From Phycisphaerae bacterium (GTDB lineage Bacteria > Planctomycetota > Phycisphaerae > Sedimentisphaerales > SG8-4): DNA of 13,298 nucleotides. The stretch spans positions 1 through 13,298 of the forward strand of contig JAUVYQ010000072.1 in the NCBI GenBank assembly GCA_030603035.1, in the 5' to 3' direction. A program made the position numbers and the translations under genes. Every line of letters begins with the position of its first letter. The first letter of the stretch is position 1. The notes under the pieces are model-generated. The model made no database searches. It worked only from the letters and a program-made list of their open reading frames with translations, and was not told the origin of the DNA. Positions 8,543 through 13,298 of this stretch are shown here, piece after piece.

Positions 8543-8579
8543 GGTGGCACCCTCAAACTTGTTTGGGGGTGATTCCACC
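8543..8579. repeat. Long hairpin upstream of smc
   Basis: GGTGG (8543-8547) pairs with CCACC (8575-8579), and CACCCTCAAAC (8548-8558) pairs with GTTTGGGGGTG (8561-8571) with one G-T type mismatch and a two-base loop. A three-base bulge separates the two stems. It is probably a dispersed palindromic repeat. There is no T tract, so a terminator role is not supported. Confidence 0.55.
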
Positions 8580-8587
8580 ACTCATCT

Positions 8588-8678
8588 GTCCTCTGTCGTC
8601 CGTCCTCTGTCGTCTGTCGTCCGTCCTCTGTCGTCCGTCCTCTGTCGTCCGTCCTCTGTCGTCCGTCCCCTGTCCTCT
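8588..8678. repeat. Heptamer array, units GTCCTCT and GTCGTCC (13 units)
   Basis: This is the longest array in the window, with thirteen units in unbroken phase. They mostly alternate GTCCTCT and GTCGTCC, so they can also be read as a 14-mer, with GTCGTCT and GTCCCCT variants. It is intergenic between the FlgI-like gene and smc. The apparent + strand reading frames across it are repeat translations, not genes. Confidence 0.9.
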
Positions 8679-8685
8679 ACACCCT

Positions 8686-8723
8686 GTCATTGCGAGGCCT
8701 GCGAAGCAGGCCGTGGCAATCTC
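8686..8723. repeat. ATTGC...GCAAT palindromic repeat with internal 7-bp hairpin
   Basis: ATTGC (8689-8693) and GCAAT (8716-8720) enclose GGCCTGC-GAA-GCAGGCC (8696-8712). The start GTCATTGCGAGGCCTGCGA is identical to the truncated copy at 8472, so that copy has probably lost its right half. Confidence 0.65.
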
Positions 8724-8732
8724 AATATTTAG

Positions 8733-8751
8733 CCGGCGGTTTTACCGCCGG
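8733..8751. repeat. Perfect 8-bp GC hairpin, TTT loop
   Basis: CCGGCGGT (8733-8740) pairs with ACCGCCGG (8744-8751). It lies between the FlgI-like stop codon (8824) and smc, so it could end or process the FlgI-like transcript. No T tract follows on either strand, and a similar TTTAGCC-led arrangement at 4288-4340 suggests a dispersed repeat. Confidence 0.5.
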
Positions 8752-8754
8752 TTA

Positions 8755-8789
8755 ACGCAATACGCAATACGATATACGCAATACGATAT
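8755..8789. repeat. Heptamer array, units ACGCAAT and ACGATAT (5 units)
   Basis: The order is ACGCAAT, ACGCAAT, ACGATAT, ACGCAAT, ACGATAT, without interruption, between the GC hairpin and the FlgI-like stop codon. It shares its unit with the array at 4498-4532. Confidence 0.8.
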
Positions 8790-8823
8790 TATTATCGGCC
8801 GAGGGTCTGTTTTCTCTTGACAA

Positions 8824-10419
8824 TTAGTCGATTTTTGGTAAGGGCCCAGCCCGAAACTCTGCTCTTACAGCGCCTTTATCGCACATCTGCTTCAAAAGGG
8901 CTATCATATCAGCGTATGAAACGCCCAAGCCGAGGTGTCCTTCCGCAGCTTTTTTGATGGGCTCTTCGCAGAGTGTTCGAATAATATCGCCGAGTTCAAA
9001 AGTGCTTTTCAATTGCACTATTACGCTGGGCCGCTTGGGGTGTTTGCGCATTATTGAGACATATTTTTGCCCGGCCGGTGCATTTATTGTTATATTGCCG
9101 TCTGATGACTCCACAAAAATATTGCGCTGGCAGGATATCGGCGCACCGAATAACACAATTCGGGGCTGACCACTCCGAGAAACGAAAATCGTCGTGTGTT
9201 TCGTTTGTGCGATTTCTTCAAGATAAAAATTATGCGCAACGAGCGTTTGTGTTACGGCAATATCGTCTAATTTCCGCAGTTGCTCGTATGCAGCCAATCT
9301 GATTGCAAAATCTTCGTCCCGCAGCAGTCGTTGTGATATCGCAGCCGCAGCAGTGCGCCTCGCCGCCGAGGTGATTGCCTCCAGCGCCTCGATGCGATAA
9401 GCCGAACCTTTATGCATTGCTATCTCCCTGAGCGTCTCCAGACCAATGTCACTGCCCAGATTGAGCGTACATCTGGCTGCTCGCAGACGAACCTCCTCAT
9501 CGGACGAATTCAACAGCGCAGCCAGCTTGCTAAGACTTTCGTTGCCTATCGCCTCAAGAGCAATTTCGCCGGCATACTTGTCCTTGGAAACAGCAAGCTT
9601 TCTAACAAATCTCTTTATTCTTTCTCTGGTGATTTCCCGCGTTTCAAAAAGATACGTTGCCTTGACTATCGAGACGAACCTTTGTTTTTGTTCTTTGTAT
9701 TTAGCCGGTACTTTCAATACAATCTGCCACTCGTTTACCGCTTTGGCCATATCGTCCCAGCGTCCGTTTAAGCGGTCGCGAATACGGGCTGCGGTTCTAT
9801 AATCCGGACGCCGAAGTGCCAGCCATACCCTGTAATCATCAAGCACCGTCCCGCCGGCCAGGACATATCCATTTTTTTTATCTGTTCCGGAAGTGCTGAT
9901 TGTATTTATGAAGACAGGACCTTTTGCCGCAGCCAGAACTTTTGTAGTTATGCCGAGGCCGCCTGCTATCTTAAGCTCAGCGTCATACAACCAGCCGCCT
10001 TCCAGAGAAGTTGTTTGCGTACCCGGCAGGGCAGCTACTCGTACATCGAAGTATTGGTTTTTCGAAGCTGTTGCCGGTATCAGCCCGTGCACTAATACTA
10101 CAGCGGTATCGCGACTGCTAATAAATTTTTCAACGTCTATTTTGGCCTCGGGCAATTGCGTCAGGATATATTTTGTAAGATATGCTCTAATCTGTGGCGG
10201 ACATTCCGCAGAACCTGTCCCGTTAAGACCGGCTACCATCCCGTACCCTTCGACGAGGATTGATTCAAGTGAGAACACCTCGACCAGCGACCCTATTGTA
10301 GGGCCTAAATCTATATCGGGTGCGAGTTCTTTACCGACCGGCTCACCACAGCCGGCTATCAAAAAACCGATAAGCAGTATGCTTGTTACACAAACCGTTT
10401 TTATACTCCGGATATCCAT
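8824..10419 (-). CDS. FlgI-like (flagellar P-ring-like) lipoprotein with HEAT-like insertion
   Basis: From the ATG at 10419 this is 531 residues. A short basic start, a hydrophobic stretch and LIAGC (Cys24) form a clear lipoprotein signal. Residues about 42-255 follow FlgI: VEGYGMVAGLNGTG matches the FlgI VGYGLVVGLNGTGD region, with later FDVRVAALPGTQTTSLEGGWL and a RIRDRLNGR...VLKVP stretch. About 280-390 is helical and HEAT-like, with repeated Leu/Ala-rich pairs such as EEVRLRAARCTL and EDFAIRLAAYEQL. After a strand-rich part, the C-terminus returns to FlgI with VSYADMIALLKQMCDKGAVRAEF. FlgI is normally about 350-380 residues and not a lipoprotein, so this is a divergent paralogue, perhaps in another envelope ring. 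No flagellar genes adjoin. A GTG at 10434 is an alternative start; neither has a clear SD. Confidence 0.75.
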   Translation of the reverse strand: MDIRSIKTVCVTSILLIGFLIAGCGEPVGKELAPDIDLGPTIGSLVEVFSLESILVEGYGMVAGLNGTGSAECPPQIRAYLTKYILTQLPEAKIDVEKFISSRDTAVVLVHGLIPATASKNQYFDVRVAALPGTQTTSLEGGWLYDAELKIAGGLGITTKVLAAAKGPVFINTISTSGTDKKNGYVLAGGTVLDDYRVWLALRRPDYRTAARIRDRLNGRWDDMAKAVNEWQIVLKVPAKYKEQKQRFVSIVKATYLFETREITRERIKRFVRKLAVSKDKYAGEIALEAIGNESLSKLAALLNSSDEEVRLRAARCTLNLGSDIGLETLREIAMHKGSAYRIEALEAITSAARRTAAAAISQRLLRDEDFAIRLAAYEQLRKLDDIAVTQTLVAHNFYLEEIAQTKHTTIFVSRSGQPRIVLFGAPISCQRNIFVESSDGNITINAPAGQKYVSIMRKHPKRPSVIVQLKSTFELGDIIRTLCEEPIKKAAEGHLGLGVSYADMIALLKQMCDKGAVRAEFRAGPLPKID

Positions 10420-10444
10420 AGAAATAAACACCACAAAAAAACCG

Positions 10445-10513
10445 TTTTCTATTTACTATTCGTACTAAATACGCATCCTCTTCAATAGTAAATAGAAAAT
10501 AACAAATAGTCAA
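10445..10513. repeat. Inverted pair of heptamer arrays forming a 16-bp stem
   Basis: A 16-base arm (10445-10460) is perfectly complementary to 10484-10499, with a 23-base loop. The right arm continues as the units TAGTAAA, TAGAAAA, TAACAAA and TAGTCAA (10486-10513). The left arm is the reverse complement of the first two. A further GAGTAAA-TAGTAAA pair lies at 10541-10554. It sits upstream of the FlgI-like start in the 139-base gap after yjbQ. Confidence 0.75.
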
Positions 10514-10558
10514 TATCGAAGATCCGGCGTCTTTTTGACGGAGTAAATAGTAAATTGT

Positions 10559-10978
10559 TCACTCGCCGATTATCTGGCAGATGACCGTTCTTGTTCTCGA
10601 CCTCGTATCGAAATCTACTAAGATAATTTGCTGCCAGGTACCGAGCGTTAATCGGCCGTCAACGACAGGCACGCTCAAAGAAGGCCCCAAAATCGAAGCC
10701 CGCACGTGGGAATGACCGTTATCGTCGTGCCAGGTCTCTTCGTGCTCATACCGGGCGTTTCGCGGTGCGATTTTCTCAAACGCCGCTGCTATATCGTAAT
10801 TAACTAGCCCCGGCTCATATTCCGTAGTCGTAATCCCTGCCGTCGAGCCGACATTGAAAAGCGTAACGGCTCCCTCTCTAATACCCGATTGTGCCGCTGC
10901 CTCGCTGACCTGCTCGGTAATATTGACTATATCGCAGTTACCTTTTGTTTCGACCTTTATCTTTTCCGTCTTAACCAT
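10559..10978 (-). CDS. YjbQ/UPF0047 family protein
   Basis: This is a 139-residue protein, the normal length for the UPF0047/YjbQ family, whose E. coli member has weak thiamine-phosphate synthase activity; the main role is unsettled. Family landmarks are STAGITTTEYEPGLVNYDI (45-63), HDDNGHSHVRASILGPS (84-100) with putative metal ligands His84, His89 and His91, and DGRLTLGTWQQI (107-118). I chose the ATG at 10978. An upstream ATG at 11107 in frame would add 43 residues translated from a palindromic repeat and is not credible. There is no proper SD, but a promoter-like TTGCAA-N17-TATACT ends 7 bases before the ATG, suggesting a leaderless message. It is divergent from the phosphodiesterase-fold gene at 11310. 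Confidence 0.9.
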   Translation of the reverse strand: MVKTEKIKVETKGNCDIVNITEQVSEAAAQSGIREGAVTLFNVGSTAGITTTEYEPGLVNYDIAAAFEKIAPRNARYEHEETWHDDNGHSHVRASILGPSLSVPVVDGRLTLGTWQQIILVDFDTRSRTRTVICQIIGE

Positions 10979-11014
10979 ATTGCAAAGTATACCACCAAAG
11001 GTGGAGTATTGCAA
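10979..11014 (-). promoter_or_regulatory. Putative leaderless promoter of yjbQ with operator-like palindrome
   Basis: On the - strand, TTGCAA (11014-11009) and TATACT (10991-10986) are 17 bases apart, and TATACT ends 7 bases before the ATG, so transcription should start at or next to the start codon. The spacer is largely filled by the palindrome CCACCAAAGGTGG (10992-11004), a good operator candidate. This fits the absence of an SD. The regulator is unknown. Confidence 0.45.
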
Positions 11015-11028
11015 CCATCCCCGATTAG

Positions 11029-11079
11029 CCCCGACCCCTGCCTGTCCGCCGAAGCCTCGGCGAAGGCGGATGGTCGGGG
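11029..11079. repeat. 51-bp palindromic repeat upstream of yjbQ
   Basis: CCCCGACC (11029-11036) pairs with GGTCGGGG (11072-11079). TCCGCC (11045-11050) pairs with GGCGGA (11065-11070), and an inner GCCGA/TCGGC can close the tip. It creates the false N-terminal extension of yjbQ. It lies in the 331-base gap between the divergent genes; the rest of that gap holds the yjbQ promoter, the restriction-modification remnant and the SD of the + strand gene. Confidence 0.65.
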
Positions 11080-11191
11080 TCCCTGCAGTCGGCGTCTTTC
11101 CCGTCATACAAAATACACTTGCCTTTTCCCACTCTTGATGGTACTATTGTCCTAAATCTGGCTATAACAATGCCTATGGAGAAACACCCAA

Positions 11192-11278
11192 ATGTCTAAC
11201 GCGCCGCCCAGAGTTACAGAACTTATCGAAACGTTTGACCATAACATCGACGCCCACAACGACTGGCCAATGAAATAG
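11192..11278 (+). pseudogene. Remnant resembling the N-terminus of an Eco57I-type restriction-modification protein
   Basis: A 28-codon frame starts at ATG 11192, with GGAG at 11178-11181 as SD, and ends at TAG 11276-11278. Its start, MSNAPP then RVTELIETFDHNIDAHN, resembles from memory the beginning of type IIG/Eco57I-like enzymes (ELVERFDRNIDAYKSG-YNEAQ-RREF). In another frame just downstream, about 11260-11300, NEIVRERVLGG recalls the next conserved piece, suggesting a frameshift and then a deletion into the following gene. It could instead be a real short leader peptide for the gene at 11310. Homology is recalled, not computed. Confidence 0.4.
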
Positions 11279-11309
11279 TTCGTGAGAGAGTACTTGGAGG
11301 TCATACAAT

Positions 11310-12140
11310 ATGAAGACTTTCTCAATTGCGTTAAGAGCACTGCTAATCATAATATTGGCTGTCAGCGTGTGTACCGGAGGTTGTGCCGGTACAAAACTTG
11401 GATCGCCGACAAGGGTTGCGGTTTTAACGTACAATATCTACCACGGCGAGGACGCCGATGGAGGTTCGAATCTGGATGCCGTTGCCAGGATAATAAACAC
11501 GCTGGAACCCGATCTTGTTGCGCTTCAGGAAGTCGACAAAAAGACGACACGCGCCAAAGGGCTCGACCTGACGGCCGAATTAAGCAAACGCACCGGCATG
11601 CAGGGAGTGTTTGGCAAAGCTATGGACTACGCCGGTGGTGGGTATGGAGAAGCCGTTCTTTCCCGCTATCCTGTCCTCTATACGAAGAATAACCCGCTGC
11701 CGCACAGCGCTAAAGCTGAGCCGCGAACCGCCCTGGAAGTTCAGATAGAACTGCCGAATGGAGCGAAAATAGCGTTTGTAGGTACGCACTTGGATCATCT
11801 GCGGGACCAGAGCAATAGGATGATGCAGGCAAGCCGTATCAGGGAGTTGTACGAGAATTATGACCTTCCGATAGTCTTGGCGGGCGATCTGAACGCGGTT
11901 CCAGGCAGCGACCCAATCAATCTTCTCAGCCGACAATGGTCTTATGCCGCCCAAGGTAATCCGCAGCCGACAGCTCCTTCCGTCAGGCCAAGAAGAAAAA
12001 TCGACTACATTATGTACAAACCGAAGGACCGATGGAAGGTAGTGGAGGTACGGGTGATAGATGAGAAAGTTGCCTCAGATCACTGCCCGGTGTTCTCGGT
12101 GCTGGAGCTGCTGCCGGACGGCGAGGGCAAGAAACGCTAA
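11310..12140 (+). CDS. Lipoprotein of the endonuclease/exonuclease/phosphatase family
   Basis: This 276-residue metal-dependent hydrolase belongs to the DNase I/synaptojanin-like fold. Motifs in order are LTYNIYHG (39-46, Asn42), ALQEVD (71-76, metal ligand Glu74), GTHLDH (158-163, His160), AGDLNAVPGS (191-200, Asp193/Asn195), IDYIMY (231-236) and SDHCPV (256-261, catalytic Asp257-His258). All key residues are present. The N-terminus has a hydrophobic core and TGGC at Cys25, so it should be a lipid-anchored envelope protein acting on an exported or outside phosphoester. The family covers nucleases, sphingomyelinases and inositol phosphatases, and I cannot choose. The ATG at 11310 has a GGAGG SD 9 bases upstream. 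It transcribes toward the rRNA operon, and no convincing terminator follows. Confidence 0.9.
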   Translation: MKTFSIALRALLIIILAVSVCTGGCAGTKLGSPTRVAVLTYNIYHGEDADGGSNLDAVARIINTLEPDLVALQEVDKKTTRAKGLDLTAELSKRTGMQGVFGKAMDYAGGGYGEAVLSRYPVLYTKNNPLPHSAKAEPRTALEVQIELPNGAKIAFVGTHLDHLRDQSNRMMQASRIRELYENYDLPIVLAGDLNAVPGSDPINLLSRQWSYAAQGNPQPTAPSVRPRRKIDYIMYKPKDRWKVVEVRVIDEKVASDHCPVFSVLELLPDGEGKKR

Positions 12141-12321
12141 TCGCGGCGGCTGGCCAATAAAAAACCAAAGTCGAAACTTCGCCCGTAGGGCCTCCACAAT
12201 TTTGCATTTTACACTCGCCTGTCAGAAGCGAATCTCACGATTTTAATTTTTGCATTTCCCTCCCCCAATAGTCAACCAAAATCAACCCCAAAAGCTTGTC
12301 CTGCCTGTCCCGTCCCAAATA

Positions 12322-12357
12322 GGCTTCTCCCGTCATTTGGTGCGGGGAGCAAAGCCG
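12322..12357. repeat. Imperfect hairpin repeat
   Basis: GGCTT plus CTCCCG pair with CGGGGAG plus AAGCC around a loop of about ten bases, with bulges. It lies in the non-coding stretch 12141-12560 after the phosphodiesterase-fold gene. That stretch otherwise holds a heptamer array and AT-rich sequence before the rRNA promoter, and I see no gene in it. Confidence 0.35.
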
Positions 12358-12394
12358 AAGGATCAAAAACCTCCAATTCTGCCCCAACCACCAA

Positions 12395-12443
12395 GAATCG
12401 AGCATCCAGCATCGAGCATCGAGCGACAAGCGACGAGCAACGA
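12395..12443. repeat. Heptamer array, unit GCATCGA and variants (7 units)
   Basis: The units GAATCGA, GCATCCA, GCATCGA, GCATCGA, GCGACAA, GCGACGA and GCAACGA are in phase. The GCATCGA and GCATCCA words are the reverse complement of those in the intragenic array at 3560-3636, and GAATCGA occurs in both, tying the two loci together. Confidence 0.85.
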
Positions 12444-12525
12444 CCTAAAATCCGCGTCAATCTGCGTCTAAAAAATTTGTGCTAATTCGTGGCTAAAACA
12501 AAGTTCGCTTAATCCTGTTATTTTG

Positions 12526-12598
12526 TCTAAAAAAAATTTCAAAAAATTTTATTTTTTTTAGCTTATTATATTGACGATATCATTATTTAGGTTAAAAT
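12526..12598 (+). promoter_or_regulatory. rRNA operon promoter with AT-rich upstream region
   Basis: TTGACG (12571-12576) and TAAAAT (12593-12598) are separated by 16 bases, and transcription should start near 12605. The 45 bases upstream are almost all A/T with A and T tracts, like an UP element. The position about 320 bases before 16S and the strength of the match support a sigma-70-type rRNA promoter. Confidence 0.7.
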
Positions 12599-12652
12599 AG
12601 CATATTGGTGGCCAGGTAGAGGACGTATGATGATATCTGACCGCTGATTTGT

Positions 12653-12681
12653 TCTGTAAATACAGGAAAGCTCTTTGACAA
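12653..12681 (+). promoter_or_regulatory. boxB-like hairpin and boxA antitermination site of the rRNA leader
   Basis: A small hairpin, CTGTA-AA-TACAG (12654-12665), is followed by GCTCTTTGACAA (12670-12681), which closely matches the rRNA boxA (TGCTCTTTAACA in E. coli). The order boxB then boxA is that of bacterial rRNA leaders. It should bind NusB-S10 and protect the untranslated transcript from Rho. Confidence 0.7.
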
Positions 12682-12703
12682 GTTAACAGTTAAGCCAAAT
12701 TTA

Positions 12704-12732
12704 CCCCGTTAGAAAGAAATTTCTAATTGGGG
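12704..12732 (+). repeat. Hairpin in the rRNA leader
   Basis: CCCC (12704-12707) with GGGG (12729-12732) and TTAGAAA (12709-12715) with TTTCTAA (12720-12726) form a near-perfect stem 22 bases after boxA. It could be part of leader processing or an inserted palindromic repeat. Confidence 0.45.
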
Positions 12733-12793
12733 AAAGCAGCGAAAGTGCAGTTGTTGTGACGGGATACGCCCAATCACAGCTACCTTAAACTTG

Positions 12794-12908
12794 TCCCCGC
12801 GAAAGCGGGGAACTATTTTCAATTCGGCACTTTCGGTGCGTATGCCAAAGTGTTGAGCCTTTATTGACGATATCCACCCTTCTTGCTTTCGCAAGAAAGC
12901 AGGGGGGA
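12794..12908 (+). repeat. Three hairpins in the rRNA leader, one of the GCGAAAGC family
   Basis: TCCCCGC-GAAA-GCGGGGA (12794-12811) repeats the GAAA-loop hairpin seen at 4255 and 4345. CACTTT...AAAGTG (12828-12852) and TTCTTGC-TTTC-GCAAGAA (12880-12897) follow. All three would be transcribed in the precursor rRNA and lie within 130 bases of the 16S 5' end. Confidence 0.55.
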
Positions 12909-12922
12909 GGATTCGACGATAC

Positions 12923-13298
12923 AAATTGAAGGGTTTGATCCTGGCTCAGAACAAACGCTGGCGGCGTGGCTAAGACATGCAAGTCGAACGGACCATTAAT
13001 TTATTAATGGTTAGTGGCGTAAGGGTTAGTAATGGACAGGTAACGTACCCTGTGCTCCGGAATAGCGTCGTTCGCTTTCGGGCGAGCTTCCGAAAGGGGC
13101 GGTAATACCGGATAATATCATTTGTTGATGGGCGAATGATCAAAGATTTATCGGCATAGGAGCGGCCTATCTCCTATCAGCTTGTTGGTGAGGTAACGGC
13201 TCACCAAGGCAATGACGGGTAGCGGGACTGAGAGGTTGGCCCGCAACATCGGGACTGAGACACTGCCCGGACCTCCACGGAGGGCTGCAGTAACGAAT
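12923..13298 (+). rRNA. rrs: 16S ribosomal RNA, 5' part (runs off the right edge)
   Basis: The mature 5' end is placed at AAATTGAAG (12923), by alignment to the E. coli 16S start. GGGTTTGATCCTGGCTCAG (12931-12949), ACGCTGGCGGCGTG and ACATGCAAGTCGAACG are universal 5' blocks. The V1 helix is an intact 8-bp stem (12992-12999 with 13004-13011). GGTAATACCGGATAA and the 240-330 region follow, and the window ends near E. coli position 365. The 338-355 region reads ACCTCCACGGAGGGCTGC (13271-13288), unlike the common bacterial form but with paired changes in its stem. The overall character suggests Planctomycetota. Confidence 0.97.

Noticed and set aside
8588..8678. CRISPR-like array
   Set aside because: Units are 7 or 14 bases, directly abutting, with no spacers and no cas genes.
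8733..8751. Rho-independent terminator after the FlgI-like gene
   Set aside because: The hairpin is strong but no T tract follows on either strand, and similar TTTAGCC-led hairpins occur elsewhere, so it is listed as a repeat.
8293..8820. + strand frame of 175 codons across the smc start and repeats
   Set aside because: Its second half is a translation of tandem heptamers and palindromes, and its first half is antisense to smc.
10979..11107. 43-residue N-terminal extension of YjbQ
   Set aside because: It translates the 51-bp palindromic repeat and the promoter-like region; family members start at the ATG at 10978.
11119..11147. Promoter TTGCCT-N17-TACTAT for the + strand lipoprotein gene
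   Set aside because: Only four of six matches in each box and a long distance to the gene; too weak to list as a feature.
12449..12498. Dispersed-looking repeat with near-direct 10-mers (TCCGCGTCAA and TCTGCGTCTA)
   Set aside because: It looks like an intergenic repeat I recall from environmental genomes, but a single copy in the window gives no proof.
12709..12982. - strand frames over the rRNA leader and 16S start
   Set aside because: They overlap the rRNA leader and gene in antisense and have no coding signature.

Overview
The window looks like a piece of a Planctomycetota chromosome, plausibly class Phycisphaerae. I infer this from the first 376 bases of a 16S rRNA gene on the + strand at the right edge, which has a non-canonical 338-355 site, together with a Tat-exported lipoprotein sulfatase and abundant short intergenic repeats. 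The class-level placement is from memory of such 16S sequences and is not proven here.

Layout. From about 10,980 leftwards all genes are on the - strand. In transcription order they are a YjbQ/UPF0047 protein (10559-10978), a lipoprotein built like flagellar P-ring protein FlgI with a HEAT-like insertion (8824-10419), a full-length SMC ATPase (4858-8445), a small zinc-ribbon membrane protein just after smc (4532-4843), two adjacent M16 peptidase-fold proteins that appear to be complementary halves of a heterodimer (3001-4236 and 1718-2932), a sulfatase (115-1605), and the first ten codons of one more gene leaving the left edge (1-32). Rightwards on the + strand are a 28-codon remnant resembling the N-terminus of an Eco57I-type restriction-modification protein, a lipoprotein of the endonuclease/exonuclease/phosphatase fold (11310-12140), and an rRNA operon with promoter, boxB/boxA-like leader and partial 16S.

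The most striking structure is not a gene. At nine places there are arrays of degenerate 7-bp units. The unit differs between places, but the period is always seven: 1690-1712, 2977-3006, 3560-3636, 4498-4532, 5846-5880, 8588-8678, 8755-8789, 10445-10513 and 12395-12443. Seven are wholly or mainly intergenic, one of them running over a stop codon. Two lie inside genes and are translated in frame: the second M16 subunit and the SMC coiled coil. Several palindromic repeat families also fill the gaps: GCGAAAGC-loop hairpins, ATTGC...GCAAT palindromes and GC-rich hairpins.

Functionally, smc plus its downstream gene serve chromosome maintenance, the M16 pair is a likely zinc protease, and the sulfatase is a probable envelope-facing ester hydrolase. 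The FlgI-like lipoprotein stands alone with no flagellar gene beside it. I see no CRISPR array, tRNA, transposase or complete mobile element.
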